A DNA stretch of 64,000 nucleotides, from NCBI GenBank assembly GCA_000961655.1, contig LADR01000047.1:1-64000 (forward strand), given 5' to 3'. Below the pieces are notes generated by a model. That model did not search any database and had not been told where the DNA came from. It saw only the letters and a program-made list of their open reading frames with translations. Both the position numbers and the translations under genes were made by a program. This document shows, in pieces, positions 48,017 through 58,471 of the stretch. This stretch comes from Desulfatitalea sp. BRH_c12 (GTDB lineage Bacteria; Desulfobacterota; Desulfobacteria; Desulfobacterales; Desulfosarcinaceae). How positions within the stretch are numbered: the stretch's first letter is position 1; the number at the start of each line of letters is the position of its first letter.

Positions 48017-51000
48017 ATGGCAAAGTTTTTCATCAACCGGCCGATCGTGGCCATTGTCATCTCCATTATCTTTGTCATTGTGGGCATCGTGGCCATGCTG
48101 GGACTGCCGGTGGCCCAGTACCCCGACATCGTTCCGCCCGAAATCGTCGTCAACACTACCTATGTAGGAGCCGACGCCCAGACTGTGGAGCAATCCGTGG
48201 CCACCCCCGTCGAGCAGGAGATGAGCGGGGTGGACAACATGAACTACATGTATTCCCTCAATGCCAACAACGGCGAGATGAAGCTGTATGTCAATTTCGA
48301 CGTCAAGACCGATCCCAACATCGACCAGGTGCTCACCCAGATGCGCAAGGCTCAGGCCGATGCCAAACTGCCCGCCGAGGTGCGCGATTTCGGCGTCACC
48401 GTCAAGAAGTCCACGGCCGCGCCTCTGATGCTGATCAATTTGTCTTCTCCCAAGGGTACTTACGATGCCACCTTTCTGGCCAACTACGCTTACATCAACT
48501 TGAACGACCAACTGACGCGCGTGCCCGGCATCGCCAGCGTCACGGTGTTCGGCGCTGGCCAGTACGCCATGCGCATGTGGGTCCAGCCCGACCAACTGGC
48601 CAGACGCAATCTGACGGTGGCTGAGATCGTGGATGCCATCCAGAAGCAGAACACCGTCAACCCGGCCGGTCAGGTGGGCGCCGAGCCTGCGCCGCCTGGA
48701 ATGGCGTTCACCTATGCCATACGCGCCCAAGGCCGTTTGGAGAGCCCGGCGCAGTTCGAGAACATCGTGGTGCGCGCCAATCCGGATGGGTCCCTGGTCC
48801 GTTTGAAAGATGTCGCCCGCATCGAACTCGGGTCCCAGAACTACAGCATCGTGGGACGGCTCAACGGCAAACCCTCGGCGGCCCTGGCCCTCTATCAGTT
48901 GCCCGGCACCAATGCCATTGCGGCCGTCGACGGGGTTAAAAAACTGATGGAACAGATGAAAGCGACCTCTTTTCCACAGGATCTGGATTACACTATCGCC
49001 TTGGATACGACGCTGTCGGTGCGCGAGGGTATCAAAGAAATCGTCCACACTCTTTTCGAGGCCCTGATCCTCGTGATCATCGTGGTGTTCATCTTTCTGC
49101 AAGGCTGGCGGGCCACCTTGATCCCGGCGTTGGCCGTTCCGGTTTCCCTGGTGGGCACATTCGCCGTATTTCCCCTTCTCGGTTTTTCTATCAATACCAT
49201 CGCCTTGATGGGACTGGTGTTGGCTATCGGGCTGGTGGTGGATGACGCCATCGTGGTGGTGGAGGCAGTGGAACACCACATCGAGCATGGTCTTTCACCC
49301 AAGGAAGCCACCCTGAAAGCGATGCAGGAGGTGTCCGGCCCGGTGATCGCCATCGCCCTGGTGCTCTCAGCGGTCTTTCTGCCCACCATGTTCATTCCCG
49401 GCATCACGGGCAAACTCTTCCAGCAGTTCGCCGTAACGATCGCCATCTCGGTCATCATTTCTGCTTTCAACGCTCTGACGCTCAGCCCGGCTTTGGCCGC
49501 AATGATTCTTAAACCCAAAAAACAGGCCCGGGGACCGTTGGGCGCTTTTTACCGCTGGTTCAACAAGGTTTTCGGCCGTGCCACCAACGGGTACGTCAGA
49601 ATGTCCGGATGGTTCATCCGCAAGTTTGTGGTCAGCCTGTTGCTGCTGGCCATTATTACCGGCGCCATCGGGGTTCTGGGCAAGCGGGTGCCCGGCGGGT
49701 TTCTGCCCGAGGAGGATCAGGGGTACCTCTACGCCGGCATCCAACTGCCCAATGCCGCTTCCCTGCAGCGCACCGACGCCGCTGCCAAGGAAATGGAAAA
49801 GGTGATCATGGAGACCCCGGGGGTCGAATTCGTCACCACGGTAACGGGATACAGCATGCTTTCGGGCGTGACCAACTCCTACAGCGGATTTTTCTTCATC
49901 TCGCTGAAGCCCTGGCACGAACGCAAAGCGCCCGAAGAGAAGTACGCTGCCATCATGGCAAGTCTCAACCACCGTCTGAACGGGCTGCCACAGGGGATTG
50001 CTTTCGCCTTCTCGCCACCGGCCATTCCCGGCATCGGGACCTCCGGCGGCGTGACTTTCCTCCTGCAGGACCGCGCCGGCAAGGATATCTCCTTTCTCTG
50101 GGACAACACTCGCAAGTTCCTGGCGGCGGCCCAACAGCGCCCCGAGATCGCCAGGGTCTCCACAACGTTTCTGCCCACCGTGCCGCAACTCTTCGTGGAC
50201 GTGGATCGCGACAAGGCCCTCAAGCAAGGTGTGGATCTGAATCAGGTCTACCGGACTTTGCAGGCCTTCATGGGCGGCATATTCGTAAATTACTTCAACC
50301 GGTTCGGCCGCCAATGGCAAGTCTATGTACAGGCCGAAGGAGAGTACCGCACGCACGCCGAACAGTTGGGACAGTTCTATGTGCGCAACGCGGCTGGCGC
50401 AGCGGTACCGCTTGCGACCCTGACCAATATCGAGGAGCGATGGGGCCCCGAATTCACCATGCGCTACAATCTCTATCGTTCGGCCCAGATCAATGCCATT
50501 GGCGCGCCTGGCTATAGCAGCGCCCAGGCCATGGGAGCCCTGGAAGAAGTGTTCGCCCAAACGATGCCGCGGGAAATAGGGTATGATTACCTGGGCATGT
50601 CCTACCAAGAGAAAAAGGCCCAGGAAGGCATTCCGATATCGGTCATTTTCGGTCTTTCCATGCTTTTTGTCTTCCTTATCCTGGCGGCCCAATACGAAAG
50701 CTGGTCTTTGCCCTTCAGCGTGCTTCTGGGCACGCCTGTGGCCGTATTCGGGGCCTTTGCGGCTATTCTCCTGCGGCGTATGGAGTTCAACCTCTACGCC
50801 CAGATCGGTTTGATCATGCTCATCGGTCTGGCGGCCAAAAATGCCATTCTCATCGTCGAGTTCGCCAAGGTGGAATATGAGAAGGGCAGGCCTCTTGCGG
50901 AGGCAGCCCTTGAGGGGGCGCGCCTGCGTCTGCGGCCGATTCTGATGACCAGCTTCGCTTTCATCCTGGGCTGTGTGCCTCTGGCGATCGCCTCTGGTGC

Positions 51001-51226
51001 CGGGGCCGTGTCCCGCCAGGTGATGGGCACAGGCGTTATCGGTGGCATGCTGGCCGCGAGTTTCATTGCCATTTTCCTGATTCCCATGACCTTTTACATT
51101 ATCGAAAAAATGGCTCACCGCCAGGTTGGCCAGGATGCCCCTGAGCAGCCCCTGCCTTCTGAGCAGCCTTTAATACCGGTGCAGTCCATGGCCTCCGAGG
51201 CAAAGAAGGGGGAGCAGCATGCGTAA
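48017..51226 (+). CDS. RND multidrug efflux transporter (HAE1 family)
   Basis: 1069 residues, full length for AcrB/MexB-type pumps. N-terminal [20 protein letters not shown], then a large periplasmic loop with [20 protein letters not shown], the TM4 proton-relay [18 protein letters not shown] with adjacent Asp pair, a second loop, and the C-terminal TM block ([15 protein letters not shown] with the conserved Lys). The tail is Pro/Gln-rich. Proton-driven export from inner membrane and periplasm through the partner channel. The stop lies 8 bases inside the next gene. Confidence 0.95.
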   Translation: MAKFFINRPIVAIVISIIFVIVGIVAMLGLPVAQYPDIVPPEIVVNTTYVGADAQTVEQSVATPVEQEMSGVDNMNYMYSLNANNGEMKLYVNFDVKTDPNIDQVLTQMRKAQADAKLPAEVRDFGVTVKKSTAAPLMLINLSSPKGTYDATFLANYAYINLNDQLTRVPGIASVTVFGAGQYAMRMWVQPDQLARRNLTVAEIVDAIQKQNTVNPAGQVGAEPAPPGMAFTYAIRAQGRLESPAQFENIVVRANPDGSLVRLKDVARIELGSQNYSIVGRLNGKPSAALALYQLPGTNAIAAVDGVKKLMEQMKATSFPQDLDYTIALDTTLSVREGIKEIVHTLFEALILVIIVVFIFLQGWRATLIPALAVPVSLVGTFAVFPLLGFSINTIALMGLVLAIGLVVDDAIVVVEAVEHHIEHGLSPKEATLKAMQEVSGPVIAIALVLSAVFLPTMFIPGITGKLFQQFAVTIAISVIISAFNALTLSPALAAMILKPKKQARGPLGAFYRWFNKVFGRATNGYVRMSGWFIRKFVVSLLLLAIITGAIGVLGKRVPGGFLPEEDQGYLYAGIQLPNAASLQRTDAAAKEMEKVIMETPGVEFVTTVTGYSMLSGVTNSYSGFFFISLKPWHERKAPEEKYAAIMASLNHRLNGLPQGIAFAFSPPAIPGIGTSGGVTFLLQDRAGKDISFLWDNTRKFLAAAQQRPEIARVSTTFLPTVPQLFVDVDRDKALKQGVDLNQVYRTLQAFMGGIFVNYFNRFGRQWQVYVQAEGEYRTHAEQLGQFYVRNAAGAAVPLATLTNIEERWGPEFTMRYNLYRSAQINAIGAPGYSSAQAMGALEEVFAQTMPREIGYDYLGMSYQEKKAQEGIPISVIFGLSMLFVFLILAAQYESWSLPFSVLLGTPVAVFGAFAAILLRRMEFNLYAQIGLIMLIGLAAKNAILIVEFAKVEYEKGRPLAEAALEGARLRLRPILMTSFAFILGCVPLAIASGAGAVSRQVMGTGVIGGMLAASFIAIFLIPMTFYIIEKMAHRQVGQDAPEQPLPSEQPLIPVQSMASEAKKGEQHA

Positions 51227-52661
51227 CGTATTTCTGTGGGCTGTTCTGCTGGGGGCGCTGACCGGTTGCATGACCGTCGGTCCTGAGTACCAGCGGCCTC
51301 AGTTCGAAAACCCGCCCCGCTGGCGGTTTGAAGAAAAGCAGGCCACCGATATGGCCAACACGGCCTGGTGGGAGCAGTTCAATGATCCGGTGCTCAACGC
51401 GCTGGTGGTCGAGGGGCTTGCGCAGAACAAAGACGTGCGCATCGCCACGGCACGGGTCGAAGAGTATTTCGGACGCTATTTTTCCACTCGCGGCGACCGG
51501 TATCCGTTTGCCGATGCCGGTGCAAGCGCCTACCGCCAGCGAGCTTCCGAAGAAGGCGGAGCACTGGCCTCCGGCGCGAACAACCCCTATAGCGTGTACG
51601 AAGTCTCTCTTGGGGTCAGTTGGGAGATCGATTTTTGGGGCAAATACCGTCGCGCCGCGGAAGCCGCCCGGGCCGAGTTACTGGCTACCGAAGAAGCGCG
51701 CCAGACGGTGGTGCTCACGCTGGTCAGTGCCATCGCAAGTACCTATATCGATCTGCGCTCCCTGGACAAGCAGTTGGCCATCACCGTGCAAACAGCCGCA
51801 AGTCGCAAGGAGACCCTGGATTTGTTCACGCTGCGTTTTTCCCGCGGCGTCACCTCTGAAGTGGACCTGAGCCAGGCGGAATCCCAATATCAGGATGCCA
51901 TGGCGCGAATCCCCGACATCGAACGCGCCATCGGCCGAACTGAAAACGCCCTGAGCATCCTGCTGGGCCGCAACCCCGGTCCAATTTCCCGCGGCCTGGA
52001 CATCGAGGCCTTGACCCTTCCCCAAGTCCCGGCCGGCGTTCCCTCTGACATTCTGGAAAGACGGCCCGATATACGCCAGGCCGAACAGACCCTGGTGTCC
52101 GCCAATGCCCGCATCGGGGTTGCCAGATCGCTTTACTTTCCAAACATCTCGCTGACGGCGGCGTTTGGTTCGGTCAGCACCGATTTGTCAGACCTGTTCT
52201 CGGGCGCATCGAAAACATGGAACTACGGCGTCCCCATCTCGGTGCCGCTCTTCACGGCCGGCAGGATAGGCGGCGAAGTCAAATCCGCCGAAGCATTCCG
52301 GCAGCAAGCCCTGTACAGTTATCAGCAGGCGGTCCAGAATGCTTTTCGCGAAACCGAAGATGCCCTTGTCGACCGCACGCAATCATCCCGGCGGTTGGAA
52401 GCCCTTGCGCTGCAGCGCAACGCCCTGCGAAACTACGCGCGCCTTTCGCGCATGCGATACGAAGGCGGGTACACCAGTTATCTGGAGGTACTAGACGCCG
52501 AACGCAGCCTCTTCGATGTCGAGGTCGCCTATACCAACGCACAGGACACTCTTTTCCGGTCGATCGTCGATATTTACAAATCCATGGGCGGCGGTTGGGT
52601 GGCCGTTGCAACGGAGCAGGTCTCTGTTCAGCCGGCAAAAAAAGCCGGTTTTATCCCTTGA
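51219..52661 (+). CDS. Outer-membrane efflux channel lipoprotein (NodT/OprM type)
   Basis: 480 residues; the start overlaps the pump gene by 8 bases. Lipobox ALTGC (Cys17) followed by [10 protein letters not shown], typical of NodT-type channels. Two repeats of the TolC fold (ISWEID-type [12 protein letters not shown], then [20 protein letters not shown] and the second [15 protein letters not shown]). Helical barrels end with a coiled region. Completes the tripartite pump with the two genes upstream. Anchored in the outer membrane. Confidence 0.93.
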   Translation: MRNVFLWAVLLGALTGCMTVGPEYQRPQFENPPRWRFEEKQATDMANTAWWEQFNDPVLNALVVEGLAQNKDVRIATARVEEYFGRYFSTRGDRYPFADAGASAYRQRASEEGGALASGANNPYSVYEVSLGVSWEIDFWGKYRRAAEAARAELLATEEARQTVVLTLVSAIASTYIDLRSLDKQLAITVQTAASRKETLDLFTLRFSRGVTSEVDLSQAESQYQDAMARIPDIERAIGRTENALSILLGRNPGPISRGLDIEALTLPQVPAGVPSDILERRPDIRQAEQTLVSANARIGVARSLYFPNISLTAAFGSVSTDLSDLFSGASKTWNYGVPISVPLFTAGRIGGEVKSAEAFRQQALYSYQQAVQNAFRETEDALVDRTQSSRRLEALALQRNALRNYARLSRMRYEGGYTSYLEVLDAERSLFDVEVAYTNAQDTLFRSIVDIYKSMGGGWVAVATEQVSVQPAKKAGFIP

Positions 52662-52716
52662 ATCGAGCCAGTGGCGCAATCTGCTCGTGAGTCTGTCTGA
52701 AAGTAAGGAGAAAATT

Positions 52717-53901
52717 ATGACCAGTGCCATCCTTGTGGTCAATGCAGGGTCGTCGAGTATCAAATTTTCGCTGTTCATGGATCGTTCCGATACTCTGGAC
52801 CTCACCGTCCGGGGCCACGTCGAAGGGCTTTTCACGGCCCCTCGGTTCGTTTCAAAGGCGCCGGACGGCACCGTGAAATCCGAGAAGTCATGGCCCGCAG
52901 GGGATGTGCTGGGACACGCTGGGGCGATCGACCATATCATCGGTCACTTGCGATCGGGATTCGGAGATGGCAGCCGATTATTGGGGATCGGCCACCGCGT
53001 GGTACACGGCGGCAAAGCTTTCAAGGCACCGGTGCGGGTGGACGCCCGGGTACTCAGTCATTTGGAAGCATTTATTCCACTGGCGCCCCTTCATCAACCG
53101 CATAATCTGGCCCCGATTCGCCGCGCATTGGAACGCGTGCCCGATTTGCCGCAAGTCGCCTGCTTCGATACCTCCTTTCACCGCACCCAACCCGCCGTGG
53201 CCCAGACTTTTGCCCTGCCTGCCGGTTTAAGGGAAGCTGGCGTCATGCGCTACGGCTTTCACGGGTTATCCTACGAGTACATTGCTTCGGTATTGCCCGC
53301 AATCGATCCGGTGGCGGCCAACGGCAGGACCATCGTGCTGCACCTGGGCAATGGCGCGAGCATGTGCGCCCTTGCGGCCGGACGCAGCGTCGACAGCACG
53401 ATGGGATTCACGGCCGTCGAGGGACTGCCGATGGGCACACGCAGCGGCTCGCTCGATCCGGGCGTCATCCTGTATCTCAAGGATCAGCTGGCAATGGATG
53501 CCCGTGACATTGAAGATCTCATCTATAACAAATCGGGGCTGCTCGGCGTATCCGGCATCTCCAGTGATATGCGCACCCTGCTGGCCAGCGAAGAGCCGCA
53601 GGCCAAACTCGCCATCGATTTGTTCGTCTACCGGATCCGCTGCTGGTTGGGCGCTTTGACGGCCGCTCTGGGCGGACTGGACGCGGTGGTGTTTACGGCC
53701 GGCATCGGAGAAAACAGTCCGGAGATTCGCAGCCGCGTCTGCAGCGATGCTGGCTGGTTGGGTATAAAAATGGATGATGCGGCCAATGTTGCCGGGCATG
53801 AGCGCATCAGCGCCGGAACGAGCCGCGTTGCCGTCTTTGTCGTTCCGACCAACGAAGAGCTGATGATTGCGCGCCACGCACGCCGTCTGCTGACGCAATA
53901 A
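52717..53901 (+). CDS. ackA: Acetate kinase
   Basis: 394 residues from ATG 52717 (GGAG upstream), the family's normal length. Signatures: LVVNAGSSSIKFSL at the start, GHRVVHGG, catalytic FDTSFHRT, HLGNGASM phosphate loop, GLPMGTRSG, and TAGIGENSPEIR. Interconverts acetyl phosphate + ADP and acetate + ATP in the cytoplasm. With the MaoC-phosphotransacetylase fusion two genes on it forms an acyl-CoA/acyl-phosphate/ATP route. Intact. Confidence 0.95.
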   Translation: MTSAILVVNAGSSSIKFSLFMDRSDTLDLTVRGHVEGLFTAPRFVSKAPDGTVKSEKSWPAGDVLGHAGAIDHIIGHLRSGFGDGSRLLGIGHRVVHGGKAFKAPVRVDARVLSHLEAFIPLAPLHQPHNLAPIRRALERVPDLPQVACFDTSFHRTQPAVAQTFALPAGLREAGVMRYGFHGLSYEYIASVLPAIDPVAANGRTIVLHLGNGASMCALAAGRSVDSTMGFTAVEGLPMGTRSGSLDPGVILYLKDQLAMDARDIEDLIYNKSGLLGVSGISSDMRTLLASEEPQAKLAIDLFVYRIRCWLGALTAALGGLDAVVFTAGIGENSPEIRSRVCSDAGWLGIKMDDAANVAGHERISAGTSRVAVFVVPTNEELMIARHARRLLTQ

Positions 53902-53967
53902 CCTGTATTACTGCGCAAGATGAACAAGGCAACGTTTAACTCCTGCAGCCGGTTTAGGAGAATAAAA

Positions 53968-54132
53968 ATGAAGATAGACATACCGCGGCCCGTGTTGAAA
54001 GGCAAAAAGGCGCTCGTGACCGGCATCGCAAATGACCAGTCTATCGCATATGGCTGCGCCAGGGCCTTTCGCGAGTGCTTCGATCCGATCAAAACCAAAA
54101 AAGGAGACCCGGATAATGAAAGATATCAATGA
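53968..54132 (+). pseudogene. fabI: Truncated enoyl-ACP reductase (fabI) remnant
   Basis: ATG 53968 has a good TAGGAG site, and the product begins with the FabI N-terminus: PVLKGKKALVTGIANDQSIA then YGCARAFRE, i.e. the Rossmann TGIAN motif. After about 40 residues it runs into CFDPIKTKKGDPDNERYQ and stops, overlapping the next gene. The ~220 residues carrying the catalytic Tyr and Lys are missing, so this is an internal deletion that joined the fabI start to the leader of the DUF3141 gene. Related clusters in other proteobacteria carry a full fabI at this position. Confidence 0.8.
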
Positions 54133-56308
54133 CACCCCTTATGCTGCTTACCAGAAGTTCATGGAATACATGGTCGACACCGGCCAGCGTTCGGTTCTGT
54201 ATTGGGATGTCATGCGCCAGCGTGGCAATCAGTATTTGGAGCAAATGGCGGAAAACATCCCCCATGTGCTGCAATTCAAGTGCGATTTGATCCTGGATGG
54301 CCGAAAGCTGACCCCGCCGGTGAATTACGGTATCGTCAAAATCGATCCGCCCAAGGGAACCGCCCTCGATGATCGCAAACGCCCTTTTGTCGTCATCGAT
54401 CCCCGCGCGGGTCACGGGCCCGGCATCGGAGGCTTCAAGGCCGACAGTGAAATAGGCGAGGCGCTGCGCGCAGGGCATCATTGTTACTTTATCGGGTTTA
54501 CACCGTTTCCCGAACCTGGGCAGACCATCGATGCCGTTATCGATGCCTGGGCGGTTTTTTTGGATCATGTTGCGCATCGTCACCCCGAGGCCGACGGCAA
54601 ACCGGTCGTGATCGGCAACTGCCAGGCAGGATGGGCCTTGATGATGCTGGCGGCCAAACGCCCCGAACTCTGTGGCCCGATAATTGCGGCCGGCTCGCCG
54701 GTTTCCTATTGGGCGGGTGTACGCGGCGCCAATCCCATGCGCTATACCGGCGGCATGCTGGCCGGCAGCTGGCTTTCAGCCCTCACCAGCGACCTGGGAA
54801 ACGGCATGTTCGATGGCGCCTGGCTGGTGCAGAACTTCGAAAATCTCAATCCGGCCAACACCCTGTGGTCCAAGCAATACAACCTGTACGCCAACATCGA
54901 TAAGGAAGGCCCGCGCTATCTGGGTTTTGAACGCTGGTGGGGCGGGCACGTAGTGCTATCCGGCGAGGAGATCCAGTACATCGTCGACAATCTTTTTGTC
55001 GGCAATAAGCTGAGCACCGCCGGTATCGTCAGTGCCGACGGCGTGCGGCTGGATTTGCGAAAAATCCGCTCGCCCATCATCTGTCTATGTTCCAAGGGCG
55101 ACAACATCACACCGCCACAGCAGGCCCTGGGTTGGATCATCGACCTGTACGGGAGCGATGCGGACATCCTGGCAGCAGGCCAGACGATTGTCTACTCAGT
55201 GCACGAAACAATCGGCCACCTGGGGATCTTCGTGTCAGGCAGCGTGGCCAAAAAGGAGCATCAGGAATTCGCCAGCAATATCGATCTCATCGATTGCCTG
55301 CCGCCCGGGCTTTACGAAGCGATCATGCAGAAGAAAAAAGCGGATGATGCCGGCATCGGGCTGGTCATCGGAGAGTACATCTCCCGTTTTGAAAGACGCA
55401 GCCTTGCGGACATTCGCGCAATGGGCGGGAATACGCCGGAGGAAGAGCGTTGTTTTGCTGCCGTGGCACGCTTGTCCGATGTAACCCATGGTCTTTACCG
55501 CACCACAGCGCAACCCATGATTCGCACCCTTTCCAGCGAACGCAGCGCCGAATGGCTGCGGCGCATGCATCCGTTGCGTCTTTCATACGAGTTGTGCTCG
55601 GACCGCAACCCCGCCGTAAAACCGCTGCCGGAAATGGCGCAGCAGGTCAAAAAAAATCGCCGTCCGGTCGCGGCGGACAACCCGTTCTTGGAATGGGAAA
55701 AATCCTTTTCGGACTGGATGACGTTCAGCCTGGATGCCTACCGGGACTTTCGCGATATGATGGTGGAGCAGATGTTCTTCGGCATTTATGGGCAATCGTG
55801 GCTGCAAGCCCTTCTGGGCCTGCACGCATCGGAGGAGCCGCCGAGAGTCAAACCGGGCCGGGATGCGGATCACATGGTATTTGTCAAGCGCCGCATCGAG
55901 GAGTTGCGCTTAAAAATGGATCAAGGGGGACCGCGCGAGGCGGCGATACGCGCAGTGCTCTATATTCGCCTGGCGGAAAATGCGGCCGATGAAAGAGGTT
56001 TCGAGACGCTCCGTCGCATAAGAGCCGAGCAGTCCTCGCGGAAAACCCTGGCTGAATTCAAGCAAGACCTTCGCGAGCAATTTTTTATGCTCCACCTGGA
56101 CGAAAAGCGCGCGGTTGCGCTGATTTCCGAACTGCTGAAAAAAGAGGACCATGATGGCCGACAACTATTTGAAACGATCCGCACAATGGTCACTGCCGGC
56201 GGTCCTTTGAATGAAGAAGGCCATAAACGCCTCGCCCAAGTTGAGCAAATATTCTGTCCCCCTCAGCCGGCCGCGCGCAGCCGACGCAAAACCGAAACTC
56301 CGGCCTGA
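54116..56308 (+). CDS. DUF3141 alpha/beta-hydrolase-like protein
   Basis: 730 residues from ATG 54116 (AAGGAG nine bases upstream). The first ~400 residues look like a PhaC-type alpha/beta hydrolase: FVVIDPRAGHGPGIGG, HCYFIGFTPFPEPGQT, nucleophile elbow GNCQAGW with Cys near 169, Asp in CSKGDNITPP, and His in HETIGHLGIF. The last ~300 residues are helical (WEKSFSDWMTFSLDAYRDFR). This full-length form is DUF3141, often encoded beside ackA and the MaoC-PTA fusion. A Cys in the elbow fits acyl transfer, but the true substrate is not known. The gene is coupled to the next by a 15-base gap. Confidence 0.85.
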   Translation: MKDINDTPYAAYQKFMEYMVDTGQRSVLYWDVMRQRGNQYLEQMAENIPHVLQFKCDLILDGRKLTPPVNYGIVKIDPPKGTALDDRKRPFVVIDPRAGHGPGIGGFKADSEIGEALRAGHHCYFIGFTPFPEPGQTIDAVIDAWAVFLDHVAHRHPEADGKPVVIGNCQAGWALMMLAAKRPELCGPIIAAGSPVSYWAGVRGANPMRYTGGMLAGSWLSALTSDLGNGMFDGAWLVQNFENLNPANTLWSKQYNLYANIDKEGPRYLGFERWWGGHVVLSGEEIQYIVDNLFVGNKLSTAGIVSADGVRLDLRKIRSPIICLCSKGDNITPPQQALGWIIDLYGSDADILAAGQTIVYSVHETIGHLGIFVSGSVAKKEHQEFASNIDLIDCLPPGLYEAIMQKKKADDAGIGLVIGEYISRFERRSLADIRAMGGNTPEEERCFAAVARLSDVTHGLYRTTAQPMIRTLSSERSAEWLRRMHPLRLSYELCSDRNPAVKPLPEMAQQVKKNRRPVAADNPFLEWEKSFSDWMTFSLDAYRDFRDMMVEQMFFGIYGQSWLQALLGLHASEEPPRVKPGRDADHMVFVKRRIEELRLKMDQGGPREAAIRAVLYIRLAENAADERGFETLRRIRAEQSSRKTLAEFKQDLREQFFMLHLDEKRAVALISELLKKEDHDGRQLFETIRTMVTAGGPLNEEGHKRLAQVEQIFCPPQPAARSRRKTETPA

Positions 56309-56323
56309 GAGGAGGGTCCGTCA

Positions 56324-57727
56324 ATGCTCAGCAACAAAACTTATAACGAAATTCACATCGGCGATACCGCCAGCATGCAACGAACGTTGACCAAACAGGA
56401 TATCGACCTGTTCGGCCTTCTGTCAGGCGACATGAACCCGACTCATTTCAGCGACGCATATGCAAAGATGCTGCTGGAGCGTCACAAATTGGTCGGCCAT
56501 AGCATGTGGGGTGCCGCTTTGATATCGAGTTTGCTGGGAAACGACCTGCCGGGTCCCGGCACGATCTATCAGTCCCAACAGTTCGACTTTCATAATGCGG
56601 TGGAGCTTGGCGATAACCTGACCATTAGCGTGACCGCCACAGCAAAAAACAATGCGGACGGTAGCGTCGTTTTCGACTGCCGGGTGGTCAATCAAAGCAA
56701 TGAGGAAATTATCACCGGCGTCGCCAAAGTTAAAGCGCCCACCCGAAAACCGATCGATGCCGGATCACCTTACGCCGCCATGCAACTGCACCGCAAAGCC
56801 GCTTTTAAAAAGCTGATCAGCATCGTGAAAGAGTGGGCGCCCATTGCCACCGCCGTATGCCACCCCTGCAGCAAAGAAGCGCTGGAAGGGCCGGTCCAGG
56901 CCGCTCTGAGCCATCTAATCGATCCCATCCTGGTGGGGCCGGAATCCAAGATACGGGAGCTGGCCGAGCGCCTGACGATCGACATCCGGCCTTATCGTGT
57001 GGTGGACGCCAAGCACAGCCATGATGCAGCCGTGAAAGCCGTGGCCTTGTGTCGATCGGGCGAAGCCGAAGCACTCATGAAAGGCAGCCTGCATACCGAC
57101 GAATTAATGCGCGCGGTCGTCCCTTCGGCCACCGGACTGCGCACGGAGCGCCGCATCAGCCATATTTTTGCCATGGATCTGCCGACCTATCCACGTCCTT
57201 TGTTTATCACCGATGCGGCCATCAATATCTATCCGACCCTGGAAGACAAGGTCGACATTCTGAAGAATGCCATTGCGTTGGCCCACGCGCTGAAAATCTC
57301 CCAGCCCAAGGTGGCCATCCTCTCGGCCGTAGAAACCGTGAATCCCAAGATTCCGTCGACCATCGAAGCTGCTGCCTTGTGTAAGATGGCCGATAGGGGT
57401 CAGATCGAAGGGGCTATCATCGACGGCCCTTTGGCGTTCGACAATGCCATCAGCATGGAAGCCGCCCTGATCAAAGGTATCCGGTCACCTGTGGCCGGCG
57501 AGGCGGATATACTTCTGGTGCCCGACCTCGAGGCCGGCAACATGCTGGCCAAACAACTGGCTTACCTGGGAAAAGCCGATTCGGCCGGTATCGTTCTGGG
57601 CACGCGGGTTCCCATAATCCTGACCAGCCGGGCGGATTCGGCTGAAGCACGCCTGGCGTCGTGTGCTGTTGCGGTGGCCTTTGCATACTGGCAGCGTGAA
57701 AACCAGCTAACCGCCAAAAACGTTTGA
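56324..57727 (+). CDS. MaoC hydratase / phosphate acetyltransferase fusion
   Basis: 467 residues; GAGGAGGG precedes ATG 56324. Residues 1-145 form a MaoC-type hot-dog domain with the hydratase motif FGLLSGDMNPTHFSD and LVGHSMWGA. Residues ~155-467 are a PTA/PTB phosphate acyltransferase (CHPCSKEALEGPVQ, RISHIFAMDLPTYPRPLFIT, VAILSAVETVNPKIPST, DGPLAFDNAIS). Such fusions may hydrate enoyl-CoA and pass acyl-CoA to acyl phosphate. Together with acetate kinase this gives substrate-level ATP from acyl-CoA, or the reverse. Confidence 0.9.
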   Translation: MLSNKTYNEIHIGDTASMQRTLTKQDIDLFGLLSGDMNPTHFSDAYAKMLLERHKLVGHSMWGAALISSLLGNDLPGPGTIYQSQQFDFHNAVELGDNLTISVTATAKNNADGSVVFDCRVVNQSNEEIITGVAKVKAPTRKPIDAGSPYAAMQLHRKAAFKKLISIVKEWAPIATAVCHPCSKEALEGPVQAALSHLIDPILVGPESKIRELAERLTIDIRPYRVVDAKHSHDAAVKAVALCRSGEAEALMKGSLHTDELMRAVVPSATGLRTERRISHIFAMDLPTYPRPLFITDAAINIYPTLEDKVDILKNAIALAHALKISQPKVAILSAVETVNPKIPSTIEAAALCKMADRGQIEGAIIDGPLAFDNAISMEAALIKGIRSPVAGEADILLVPDLEAGNMLAKQLAYLGKADSAGIVLGTRVPIILTSRADSAEARLASCAVAVAFAYWQRENQLTAKNV

Positions 57728-57809
57728 GGCGACATATTGAAGAATACGACTGGCACAATTTCTTAGAACAATGCAAGTTTTAGATAATTCCGAAAAAGGA
57801 GAACCAAAG

Positions 57810-58469
57810 ATGAAAAAGATTGTTTTTTTGCTGGTGGGCGTGATGATTTTTACCGGCTGCGCCACAACGAGTAAGTCATCGGAGCCGCAATCGGCTTTCC
57901 TGGGAGAGTATAGCAAAAATTTAAACCCCGGGGCGGAAGGTGAGGCCAAGCTCGTCTGGATCAAACCGGGGGTTGATTTCACGAGATATAAAAGGGTCAT
58001 GGTGGACTACGTGATCTTCGCTTTTGCCGCTGATTCGGAATACAAAGGAATCGATGCGAGCGAATTGAAGGAAATTGCGGATACCGCCTCTCTGGCGCTC
58101 GTCCAAGCCCTTCAAAAAGAGTTCCCGGTGGTTGGCGAAGCGGGTCCGGATGTCCTGCGGATCCGTGTGGCGATTACCGACTTGAAGCAGAGCAAACCGG
58201 TTCTGAGCGGCGTCACATCGGTTGTGCCCGTGGGGCTGGCCGTCAGTCTCGTGAAGAAAGGTTCGACAAGTTCATGGACCGGTTCCGGAGCGACCACTGC
58301 GGAAATGATGGTACTGGACGCATTGACCAACGAGGTCCTCGCCGCCGGGGTGGACGAGAAAAGCGCGGGTTTCACGGAGAGGTTCAGTAGATGGGGCTCG
58401 TCCGAAGATGCGTTCAAGTTCTGGGGCGAAAGATTCACCAACCGGTTGGTTGCGTTGACGCGAAAATAA
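57810..58469 (+). CDS. DUF3313 lipoprotein
   Basis: 219 residues from ATG 57810 (GGAG upstream). Lipoprotein signal peptide with lipobox FTGC (Cys17). The mature protein fits DUF3313: AFLGEYSKNLNPGAEGEAKL, LVWIKPGVDFTRYKRVMVDY, a helical region, VLRIRVAITDL, and a closing TRWG-type FSRWGSSEDAFKFWGERF. Anchored to a membrane, probably outer. Its role in this family is unknown. The permease gene of the ABC system follows directly. Confidence 0.85.
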   Translation: MKKIVFLLVGVMIFTGCATTSKSSEPQSAFLGEYSKNLNPGAEGEAKLVWIKPGVDFTRYKRVMVDYVIFAFAADSEYKGIDASELKEIADTASLALVQALQKEFPVVGEAGPDVLRIRVAITDLKQSKPVLSGVTSVVPVGLAVSLVKKGSTSSWTGSGATTAEMMVLDALTNEVLAAGVDEKSAGFTERFSRWGSSEDAFKFWGERFTNRLVALTRK

Positions 58470-58471
58470 CT

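Noticed and set aside
47636-49288. 550-codon minus-strand open frame
   Set aside because: Antisense to the efflux adaptor and pump, His/Gly/Asp-rich shadow composition.
49367-51118. 583-codon minus-strand open frame
   Set aside because: Antisense to the RND pump, no recognisable domain.
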